The position numbers and the translations under genes are program-made. From contig NZ_JBDLLG010000012.1 in assembly GCF_039822625.1 (NCBI RefSeq), positions 62,001-126,000 on the forward strand: 64,000 nt of DNA. The letters are read 5' to 3'. How positions within the stretch are numbered: the first letter of the stretch is position 1; the number at the start of each line of letters is the position of its first letter. The stretch comes from Marinimicrobium locisalis (GTDB taxonomy: Bacteria; Pseudomonadota; Gammaproteobacteria; Pseudomonadales; Cellvibrionaceae). A model generated the notes under the pieces. It was not told the DNA's origin and searched no databases. It saw only the letters and a program-made list of their open reading frames with translations. Below, piece by piece: positions 8,717 to 14,952 of the stretch.

Positions 8717-9883
8717 TTAAATCAGGTTTTTACGCAACACCGACAGCATGTCCCGCGCCTTGCGAGCGGATAAGCGCTCCCCGTAGGCGGTTCTCAGCCG
8801 CGCCCGAAGCGCGCCATCGGCGTCTTCACTGAGAATCAGCAAATACCCGGGCGCTTTGGGCAGACGCTCCTCGGCGGCCTCTGCCTGCTCGGGAGTGGCC
8901 GTCATGCCCTGAGGAAGCGCTTCGCGTAACTGCGCCAAGCTGTACTGAGTCTCAGGGGGTTGCGGGTCGGCTTCGGCGCCAAACAGGCGCGCCAACCAGC
9001 CCGGCGCTTTATCCGGCGGCTGACGATAACCCAGGTAGAAGAGACCATCTTCCGGGGCGCTATCGTAAATCGTGAACCCTTCCTGCTTCGCGGAGTGGCT
9101 CAGAGTAGCCAAGGCACGCGCACGATTAAGTTCAAGCTCCAGGACCGGCTCGCCATCAACGTTAACAATACGTGCCTTAACGTCGCCCCCAATATTTTGG
9201 GCGATCAGGGAGGTCCCACCGGCGGCGCCCATGTCTTCGGTCGCGAGCGTAGCGGCCAGCTCGTCGAGCAGAAAGCTTTCCCGCTCATCGCTGGCGGATT
9301 CATCCGGCCAACTGGTGAGCTGGGCCTGGGTGGCGCTATCGCGGTCCAGGCTCATATGCAGGATGTGAATTTCACTGGTATCGGGCTGGACCCCGCGATC
9401 TATCCGGATTCGGTAGCGGTCGATTCGGCCGGGGTCGTCTTTGAAAGACAACCAGCTGGTTTCCAGCAGGCCCAGCTCGGTGTTGGTTGAGGCCACTTCG
9501 AGGTTATTGTCGGCGAGAAAGGCGCGAATGCGAGGCCACAGCTCGGCCGGCTCCACGTTTACCAGGATCCAGCGCTCGCCATCCAGGCTCTGAATCTTAA
9601 CTTGCTCCTGCAAAGCGTTGACAGAGAGCGGGTCGGGTCGAGGGGCTTCAAAATTTTCGGTGTCCTGAGCGTAAGCCAAATCCTCACGGGTGAGCGCCGG
9701 AATCTCGTAGCGTTGGCCCAACGCCTCACGATTCAATTCCTCCGGGACTTTTAGCGGCTCCAGGCTGGCGGCTTTGAGATAGTCGTCTTCCCGGTTGCGA
9801 AAATAGCCGTCTTCCCCAAACAACACACCACAGCCGGAGAGCGTGAAGCTAAACCCGACCAACAACCAATACACAATGCGCAT
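8717..9883 (-). CDS. bamC: Outer membrane assembly lipoprotein BamC
   Basis: This 388-aa lipoprotein subunit of the BAM complex helps insert beta-barrel proteins into the outer membrane. The chosen ATG at 9883 gives a signal peptide with lipobox LSGC (Cys18) at the right distance; an open frame extends upstream into dapA but would destroy the signal. After an unstructured N-terminal region there are two helix-grip domains (about residues 100-215 and 240-388), as in NlpB/BamC. It follows dapA by 74 bp, the conserved dapA-bamC order of gammaproteobacteria, and is closed by the hairpin at 8664-8696. Confidence 0.92.
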   Translation of the reverse strand: MRIVYWLLVGFSFTLSGCGVLFGEDGYFRNREDDYLKAASLEPLKVPEELNREALGQRYEIPALTREDLAYAQDTENFEAPRPDPLSVNALQEQVKIQSLDGERWILVNVEPAELWPRIRAFLADNNLEVASTNTELGLLETSWLSFKDDPGRIDRYRIRIDRGVQPDTSEIHILHMSLDRDSATQAQLTSWPDESASDERESFLLDELAATLATEDMGAAGGTSLIAQNIGGDVKARIVNVDGEPVLELELNRARALATLSHSAKQEGFTIYDSAPEDGLFYLGYRQPPDKAPGWLARLFGAEADPQPPETQYSLAQLREALPQGMTATPEQAEAAEERLPKAPGYLLILSEDADGALRARLRTAYGERLSARKARDMLSVLRKNLI

Positions 9884-9957
9884 AAAATTCGAAACTCTCC
9901 AGTGAGTTGTGCGTATATCTGTTATTTGCTTTTCACGCCTTTGAACGCACTCCGAAA

Positions 9958-10833
9958 TCAAATCAGGCCGGCGTTGCTCAACGCCTCGCTTACCTGTTCG
10001 TGAAAACGTTCGGACAGCGGCGTCATCGGCAACCGAATGCCGGATTGCACCCGCCCCATTTGCTTCAGCGCCCACTTCACGGGTATGGGATTGGCTTCCA
10101 CGAACATGGCGTTGTGCAAAGGCATCAATTGTTCGTTGAGCGCTCGGGCCTGTTCGGCCCGACCCTCAATAGCCAGGGCACAGAGCTCGGCGATTGCCTT
10201 GGGTACGACATTCGCCGTCACGGAAATATCCCCCTTCCCCCCCAAAAGCATTAATTCCACCGCCGTGGCATCGTCGCCGGAGATCACAATAAAGTCATCA
10301 GGTGCCTGCTCGACCAGGGTTTTGGCCCGAACCATATCCCCTGTGGCCTCTTTCACTCCCTTTATATTGGGAATACTCGCCAACCGCAAAACGGTTTCGG
10401 GCAACATGTCCACGCCGGTGCGCCCCGGAACGTTATACAGGTACTGGGGAATGTCGACCCGCTCGGCAATGGTCTTATGGAACAGGTACAGGCCTTCCTG
10501 AGTGGGCTTGTTGTAATAGGGCGTCACCAGAAGGCAGGCATCCGCGCCCGCGCGTTCAGCCCCTTCGGTCAGCTCCAGCGCCTCACTCAGAGAGTTGGCC
10601 CCGGTTCCGGCGATCACGGGAATGCGTCCATTCACCTGGTCTACCACGGCTTTGATGACATCGAGGTGCTCTCCGATATCCAGGGTGGCCGACTCGCCGG
10701 TCGTCCCTACCGCGACTATGGCATTGGTGCCCTGCTCCAGGTGCCAATCCACAAGCTTACGCAGAGCGGGCCAATCCAGAGAGTTGTCGGGGGTCATGGG
10801 TGTGACCAGGGCGACCATGCTGCCTTGTATCAT
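9958..10833 (-). CDS. dapA: 4-hydroxy-tetrahydrodipicolinate synthase DapA
   Basis: This 291-aa TIM-barrel aldolase condenses pyruvate with aspartate semialdehyde, the first committed step to lysine and meso-diaminopimelate. Visible active-site features are Lys161 (GVKEATGD, the Schiff-base lysine), Tyr133 (YLYNVPGRTG) and the GTTGES loop (residues 43-48). The ATG at 10833 gives the standard length; an upstream in-frame extension of 22 residues has no family support. It is the first gene of the dapA-bamC unit. Confidence 0.97.
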   Translation of the reverse strand: MIQGSMVALVTPMTPDNSLDWPALRKLVDWHLEQGTNAIVAVGTTGESATLDIGEHLDVIKAVVDQVNGRIPVIAGTGANSLSEALELTEGAERAGADACLLVTPYYNKPTQEGLYLFHKTIAERVDIPQYLYNVPGRTGVDMLPETVLRLASIPNIKGVKEATGDMVRAKTLVEQAPDDFIVISGDDATAVELMLLGGKGDISVTANVVPKAIAELCALAIEGRAEQARALNEQLMPLHNAMFVEANPIPVKWALKQMGRVQSGIRLPMTPLSERFHEQVSEALSNAGLI

Positions 10834-11004
10834 GAGCGGGGGCTCCAATTGGCTAAGTTTTGTGTGCTTGTGACTGCGACGCCTGCCGTGGGTTCGCACG
10901 GCGAGCCTGTAAAAGCCGGCTATGACGGGGAACGCAAAGGCGCAATGGTACTGAGCGGCGCGGCAGCAGGCAAGCTTACCGCGCCATTAGTGCCACGGGG
11001 CGGG

Positions 11005-12066
11005 TTATTTTTTAAAATCCAGCATCCGTTGCAGGGGGATCATGGCCTTGCGGGCCAGCTCCGGGTCAACAAAAATCTCGTTATCGTCCTGCTCAAACAC
11101 GCTGGCCAGGTTTTCAAGGACGTTCATGGCCATCCAGGGGCAGTTGGCGCAGCTGCGGCAGGTAGCGCCGCTGCCCGCCGTGGGGGCGACATGGAAGGTT
11201 TTGTCTGGGCACAGCTGCTGCATTTTGTAGAAGATGCCCTGATCGGTCGCGACGATGAACGCTTGATTCGGGAGCTCCTGGGCGGCCTTGATCAGCTGGG
11301 AGGTCGAGCCCACCACATCCGCCATGGCGACCACCGGTTCGGGAGACTCGGGGTGCACCAGCACCGCCGCCTCCGGGTAGAGCGCTTTGAGGTCTTCCAG
11401 GCCGCGGGCCTTAAACTCTTCGTGCACGATACAAGCGCCATCCCAGAGCAGCACGTCGGCGCCGGTCTCCCGGCGAACGTAGTCGCCCAGGTGCTTGTCC
11501 GGGGCCCAGAGGATTTTCTCGCCTTTCTGGTCCAGGTAGTCGACCACGTCTTTGGCGATACTGGAGGTCACTACCCAGTCGGCGCGAGCCTTCACGGCGG
11601 CGGAGGTGTTGGCATAGACCACGACGGTGCGATCCGGGTGTTGGTCGCAGAATTCGGCGAACTGCTCGGGCGGGCAGCCCAAGTCCAGGGAGCAGGTGGC
11701 TTCCAGGGTGGGCATGAGTACGCGCTTTTCGGGGGTGAGGATTTTGGCGGTTTCGCCCATGAATTTCACGCCGGCGACGATCAGGGTGTCGGCTGGGTGT
11801 TCTTTACCGAAGCGGGCCATTTCGAGGGAGTCGGCAACGCAGCCACCGGTTTCTTCGGCGAGGGCCTGGATCATGGGGTCGGTATAGTAATGTGCCACGA
11901 GCACGGCGTTGTGTTCGTGTAATAGTTTTTTAATACGCTCGCGGTATTCTGCTTCTTGTTCTGGGGTGTACCGAGGCGCTTCCCAGGCACGATCGAGATG
12001 CTCCCGAACCAGCTCTTCCGGGCTTTTCCGGGCGGTTTCGGTCACAATCAGATTTTCCGCTGTCAT
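11005..12066 (-). CDS. nadA: Quinolinate synthase NadA
   Basis: This 353-aa enzyme carries a [4Fe-4S] cluster and condenses iminoaspartate with dihydroxyacetone phosphate to give quinolinate for NAD synthesis. Three conserved Cys regions are visible: ATCSLDLGCP, DGACIVHEEF and CRSCANCPWMAMN, together with LVAHYYTDPMIQ and GVKFMGETAKI. The product feeds NadC at 5.2-6.0 kb. It stands alone, with about 170 bp to dapA downstream and a structured intergenic region upstream that contains an inverted repeat (12133-12151) and two long hairpin elements. Confidence 0.97.
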   Translation of the reverse strand: MTAENLIVTETARKSPEELVREHLDRAWEAPRYTPEQEAEYRERIKKLLHEHNAVLVAHYYTDPMIQALAEETGGCVADSLEMARFGKEHPADTLIVAGVKFMGETAKILTPEKRVLMPTLEATCSLDLGCPPEQFAEFCDQHPDRTVVVYANTSAAVKARADWVVTSSIAKDVVDYLDQKGEKILWAPDKHLGDYVRRETGADVLLWDGACIVHEEFKARGLEDLKALYPEAAVLVHPESPEPVVAMADVVGSTSQLIKAAQELPNQAFIVATDQGIFYKMQQLCPDKTFHVAPTAGSGATCRSCANCPWMAMNVLENLASVFEQDDNEIFVDPELARKAMIPLQRMLDFKK

Positions 12067-12132
12067 AGGGTCACCTCACAAAACACCTGCTTCAGGCTGG
12101 CAGGCAATAGTACCACAGGGCCAGATAGGGCC

Positions 12133-12151
12133 CCAATGCTCTAAACATTGG
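12133..12151. promoter_or_regulatory. Inverted repeat upstream of nadA, possible operator
   Basis: A 6-bp perfect inverted repeat, CCAATG and CATTGG, is separated by 7 nt and centred about 75 bp upstream of the nadA start. On the nadA strand it follows a -10-like GAATACT stretch. Size and position suit a dimeric repressor site, and nadA is often controlled by NAD status in gammaproteobacteria, but I cannot match it to a known operator. Confidence 0.3.
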
Positions 12152-12255
12152 ACAGTATTCTGCGCCTAATGCTTCCCTGCTCCTTCGGATTCACTTGATG
12201 TTGGCTCCTGCTGTGCCGGTATCGAGTCCGGTCCGGGGTAAGCGAGTGGCATCTG

Positions 12256-12378
12256 GTCCGGTCCGCAGTCGGGTGCACTGTTCCCAGACACGCCGTAAAC
12301 CCATCCCTGGGGGCTCGAATCGCGAGTCCCTCGCTCCACGGTCTGGGAACAGTGCACCCGACTGCGGCCCTCAGTGCC
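12256..12378 (-). repeat. Structured repeat element 1 (core on minus strand)
   Basis: This is one of four related ~124-bp elements. Read on the minus strand it has GGCACTGAGG at one end and CCGGAC at the other. The arms (12341-12370 and 12260-12289) pair over 30 bp with a single mismatch, and the 51-nt core lies at 12290-12340. Its first core hairpin is the divergent form GCGAG-GGA-CTCGC, where the other copies have GGCA-TGGA-TGCC; its second is CCCA-GGGA-TGGG. The innermost arm bases are AGAC/GTCT, as in all copies. It lies about 190 bp upstream of nadA on the nadA strand. Confidence 0.9.
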
Positions 12379-12420
12379 AATAGCGTCCACGGATGAGGAT
12401 TCCTGCTGAAGGTTGATCCT

Positions 12421-12544
12421 CGCACTGAGGCCCGGGGTGGGGTAGACCGGTTGTAGACTCTCTGAGGCATGGATGCCGATGAGAAGCCCCCAAGGATGGG
12501 TTCACGGCGGGTCTACAACCGGTCTACCCCACCTCGGGCCGGAC
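12421..12544 (+). repeat. Structured repeat element 2 (core on plus strand)
   Basis: This has the same architecture as element 1 in opposite orientation, 42 bp away. Its ends are CGCACTGAGG and CCGGAC. The arms 12429-12458 and 12511-12540 pair over 30 bp with one G.T pair; the 52-nt core is 12459-12510. Core hairpins are GGCA-TGGA-TGCC (around 12467-12478) and CCCA-AGGA-TGGG (around 12489-12500). The two GGA loop triplets, at 12471-12473 and 12494-12496, are 20 nt apart. Its arms differ from element 4 at 9 of 30 positions, yet pairing is kept. Confidence 0.9.
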
Positions 12545-12592
12545 GTGATGCCAATGTAAATCTACAGCGAGTTACCGCATCACGGCATTTTT
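12544..12592 (+). terminator. Possible hairpin with T-run after element 2
   Basis: CGTGATGC at 12544-12551 is complementary to GCATCACG at 12577-12584 across a 25-nt loop, and TTTTT follows at 12588-12592. It reads on the plus strand directly after repeat element 2. The long loop makes it a weak terminator candidate. The only plus-strand transcript it could end is one crossing element 2. Confidence 0.25.
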
Positions 12593-12642
12593 GGTGGGTG
12601 CGCTTCGCTTACCACACCCTACGGGGTATTCAGGCTGGGAAA

Positions 12643-12718
12643 TGGTGGGTCGTGCTGGATTCGAACCAGCGACCAATTGGTTAAAAGCCAACTGCTCTAC
12701 CAACTGAGCTAACGACCC
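12643..12718 (-). tRNA. tRNA-Lys (TTT), copy 3 of 3 in transcription order
   Basis: This 76-nt tRNA includes an encoded CCA end. On the minus strand it starts GGGTCGTTAGCTCAG and ends with the T-arm GGTTCGAATCC and acceptor ACGACCCACCA. The anticodon loop CTTTTAA gives anticodon TTT (lysine). The sequence is identical to the other two copies. Past its 3' end lies a degenerate GGTGGGTGCGCTTCGC-type palindromic stretch (about 12593-12620). Confidence 0.97.
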
Positions 12719-12764
12719 AAAACGGTAGGTGCGGCGCGGGAAAGCGCCAAACGTGCTTTAAAGA

Positions 12765-12840
12765 TGGTGGGTCGTGCTGGATTCGAACCAGCGACCAATT
12801 GGTTAAAAGCCAACTGCTCTACCAACTGAGCTAACGACCC
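12765..12840 (-). tRNA. tRNA-Lys (TTT), copy 2 of 3
   Basis: This 76-nt tRNA is identical to its neighbours, with anticodon TTT in the loop CTTTTAA, B-box GGTTCGAATCC and encoded CCA. It is separated from the next copy on each side by an identical 46-bp spacer, so the array has a 122-bp period. Confidence 0.97.
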
Positions 12841-12886
12841 AAAACGGTAGGTGCGGCGCGGGAAAGCGCCAAACGTGCTTTAAAGA

Positions 12887-12962
12887 TGGTGGGTCGTGCT
12901 GGATTCGAACCAGCGACCAATTGGTTAAAAGCCAACTGCTCTACCAACTGAGCTAACGACCC
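12887..12962 (-). tRNA. tRNA-Lys (TTT), copy 1 of 3 (promoter-proximal)
   Basis: This is the first tRNA-Lys(TTT) of the array in transcription order: 76 nt, encoded CCA, identical to the two downstream copies. A plausible sigma-70 promoter with a GC-rich discriminator lies just upstream (12975-13002). Confidence 0.97.
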
Positions 12963-12974
12963 AAAGAGGCGCGT

Positions 12975-13002
12975 ATGATAAAGATTCAGACAAAAAAAAC
13001 AA
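12975..13002 (-). promoter_or_regulatory. Candidate promoter of the tRNA-Lys array
   Basis: On the minus strand, TTGTTT (12997-13002) and TATCAT (12975-12980) are separated by 16 bp and followed by the GC-rich ACGCGCC. This is the usual layout of stable-RNA promoters under growth-rate control. The tRNA begins about 12 bp past the -10 box. Confidence 0.55.
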
Positions 13003-13057
13003 GCGCTTTTTGGCAGAAAAAGGCAAAAAAACGCCAAACAAACCAACAGCTTAAGCC

Positions 13058-13738
13058 CTACTCCGAGCGGTAGCGGGTCGGATCGGGCACGCCCGCCTCC
13101 TCAAAACCCGCGCGGCGCAGGCGGCAGCTGTCGCAGCGGCCACAGGCCTCGCCGGCCTCATTCGCCTGGTAGCAAGAGACCGTCAGCCTATAATCCACCC
13201 CAAGCGCCTGGCCCCTGCGGATAATTTCGCCCTTGGACCAACGCATCAATGGCGCCCGGATACTCAGCTTCTCGCCCTCTACCCCGGAGCGGGTCGCCAA
13301 GTTGGCCATCGTCTCGTAAGCCGACACGTACTCCGGCCGGCAATCCGGGTAGCCCGAGTAATCCACCGCATTAACCCCAATGAAAATGTCGTTGGCCCCA
13401 AGCACCTCGGCCCACCCCAGGGCGATGGAGAGAAAAATCGTATTGCGAGCGGGCACATAGGTTACCGGAATCCCCTCGGACTCCGACTCAGGCACGTCGA
13501 TAGCCGTATCCGTCAGCGCCGAGCCACCAATGCTTTGCAGGTCCAGCGTCACCACCTTGTGCTCCGTGCTACCCAATGCCCTAGCGGTGCGCTCGGCCGC
13601 ATGCAGCTCGGCGCGGTGGCGCTGGCCGTAGTCGAAGCTGATGGTGTAACAGTCGAATCCTTCGCTTTTCGCGATGGCCAGTACCGTGGTGGAGTCCAGA
13701 CCGCCGGAGACCAGAACAACGGCTTTGGGCTGAGGCAT
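13058..13738 (-). CDS. queC: 7-cyano-7-deazaguanine synthase QueC
   Basis: This 226-aa cytoplasmic enzyme converts 7-carboxy-7-deazaguanine to preQ0 using ATP and ammonia, for queuosine in tRNA. The ATP-pyrophosphatase loop SGGLDST is at residues 11-17. The zinc-binding cysteines are C189, C199, C202 and C205 (CYQANEAGEACGRCDSC). It follows queE by 14 bp on the same strand, so the two form a unit and make successive steps of the pathway. Confidence 0.97.
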   Translation of the reverse strand: MPQPKAVVLVSGGLDSTTVLAIAKSEGFDCYTISFDYGQRHRAELHAAERTARALGSTEHKVVTLDLQSIGGSALTDTAIDVPESESEGIPVTYVPARNTIFLSIALGWAEVLGANDIFIGVNAVDYSGYPDCRPEYVSAYETMANLATRSGVEGEKLSIRAPLMRWSKGEIIRRGQALGVDYRLTVSCYQANEAGEACGRCDSCRLRRAGFEEAGVPDPTRYRSE

Positions 13739-13752
13739 GGGGAAATTCCTCT

Positions 13753-14403
13753 CTAGTAGCCCGGCGCGTCGCCCCAGAGCAGCTTGTGAAGCTGGAGCTG
13801 GAAGCGCACCGGGAGATTGTCTTCAACGATCCAGTCCGCCAGCTGGCGGGGCTCAAGCTGGTCAAAACTGGGGGAGAACCACACATCATCCACCCGCTCG
13901 GCCAGCCGGTACTCGTCCAGCTTGAACACGGCCCAGTCGTAATCCTGGCGGCTGCAGAGAACGAACTTTACCTGGTCGTGGGGCTGAAGCAGCGGGATAT
14001 TCTCCCAGCGGTTCTTGGCCACCTCGCCCGAATCCGGCGTTTTCAGGTCCATCACCCGACTGACCCGGGTATCCACCTCATCCAGAGGCATGGCACCACT
14101 GGTTTCCAGGGACACCGAATAGCCCGTATCACAAAGACGAGTCAGCAGGGGCAAGCAGTTGGGCTGGGCCAGCGGCTCTCCTCCGGTTACGCAGACGTAC
14201 TGCGGCCGGTACTGAGCCACTTGCTTGAGAATGGAGTCCAGAGCCATTCGCTCGCCGCCGTGGAAGGCGTACTCCGAGTCGCAGTAGTGGCAACGAAGCG
14301 GGCAGCCGGTCAGGCGCACGAATACCGTGGGCCGACCGAGGGTTCGGGCCTCGCCCTGCAGGGAGTGGAAAATTTCGGTTATACGAAGGCTGTCGTCGGT
14401 CAT
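13753..14403 (-). CDS. queE: 7-carboxy-7-deazaguanine synthase QueE
   Basis: This 216-aa radical-SAM enzyme makes 7-carboxy-7-deazaguanine from 6-carboxytetrahydropterin. The cluster motif is C-x3-C-x2-C at C34, C38 and C41 (GCPLRCHYCDSEYAF), and the SAM-contacting TGGEPL follows at about residue 73. EIFHSLQGEARTLGRPTVFVR at the N-terminus is typical of QueE. It is the first gene of the queE-queC unit. Confidence 0.96.
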   Translation of the reverse strand: MTDDSLRITEIFHSLQGEARTLGRPTVFVRLTGCPLRCHYCDSEYAFHGGERMALDSILKQVAQYRPQYVCVTGGEPLAQPNCLPLLTRLCDTGYSVSLETSGAMPLDEVDTRVSRVMDLKTPDSGEVAKNRWENIPLLQPHDQVKFVLCSRQDYDWAVFKLDEYRLAERVDDVWFSPSFDQLEPRQLADWIVEDNLPVRFQLQLHKLLWGDAPGY

Positions 14404-14545
14404 TTACGTCGGAATCAGTGCGGGCGGCTTGAAAGAGACGGCAGTTTAACCAAACCCCGCGCCGGATGCGAGCCTTCGCCATTTGCCGACCCATGGTGAG
14501 GCTGGTATTCTTATCGATTCGCCCGATTTTCCTGTCCCGAGACTT

Positions 14546-14875
14546 ATGAAACCCTCCAAGACCAAACGCGACATACGCGCCGAGCTCGATCGGCAGATGG
14601 CGGACTATCTCCGCTCTGGTGGGAAGGTGCGCGAAGTGCCCCGCGGGCTGAGCGGGCGCATTGACCCCAAGGGGCCTCTCACGCCGCTCTTTACGCCCCG
14701 CAACAGCGAAAATCCGCTGGCCGGCCGGACTCCGTTGACCGAGGTGGTCGCCGCGGTAGAGTCCCGAAAACATCCGATTCCCGCTCCCAAGAAACCCAAG
14801 AAAAAGCGCCCTCGGAAAAAAATGATTCTGGACGATTTCGGGCAACCGGTACGCTGGGAATGGGTGGAAGACTAA
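14546..14875 (+). CDS. Small basic hypothetical protein (possible SutA-like region)
   Basis: The ATG at 14546 gives 109 aa; a longer reading from 14483 lacks a better start. The N-terminal part contains IRAELDRQMADYLRSGGKVREVPRG, a short helix ending in SGGKV. It resembles the C-terminal part of the small RNA-polymerase-associated factor SutA of pseudomonads. The C-terminal third is very basic (PKKPKKKRPRKKM) and ends in a conserved-looking DDFGQPVRWEWVED. Nucleic-acid or polymerase binding is plausible but unproven. It is divergent from queE and 77 bp ahead of the FtsH-type gene. Confidence 0.65.
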   Translation: MKPSKTKRDIRAELDRQMADYLRSGGKVREVPRGLSGRIDPKGPLTPLFTPRNSENPLAGRTPLTEVVAAVESRKHPIPAPKKPKKKRPRKKMILDDFGQPVRWEWVED

Positions 14876-14952
14876 TCCAGCCTTGAAATGACACTTGGCG
14901 CGTCCACCTCTCCCATTAATGCACTCTTTGTTTATGGCTCGGTGGAGGTGTA

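Larger units (their letters stand above)
12643..12962 (-). repeat. Tandem tRNA-Lys array, 122-bp period
   Basis: Three tRNA-Lys genes are separated by two 46-bp spacers (12719-12764 and 12841-12886) that are identical base for base. Each spacer contains a small hairpin, GGCGC(ggaaa)GCGCC in the transcript sense. Perfect identity of the spacers, which should be free to drift, points to recent tandem duplication or ongoing gene conversion. Confidence 0.95.

Noticed and set aside
10477..11922. 481-aa plus-strand open frame opposite dapA and nadA
   Set aside because: It lies antisense to two clear enzymes, has no family character and results from the codon bias of the genes on the other strand.
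12256..12544. Integron attC sites as the identity of the structured repeats
   Set aside because: The elements lack the GTTRRRY/RYYYAAC core sites, show no gene cassettes and no integrase, and their arms are almost perfectly paired, unlike attC.
12593..12620. GGTGGGTGCGCTTCGCTTACC-type interspersed palindrome as a functional element
   Set aside because: It resembles a short degenerate repeat common in many proteobacterial genomes, but with one copy here no function or boundary can be supported.
12469..12684. Open frame MDADEKPPRMGSRRV across element 2 and into the tRNA-Lys gene
   Set aside because: It runs through the structured repeat and ends inside a tRNA; no ribosome site and no protein family.
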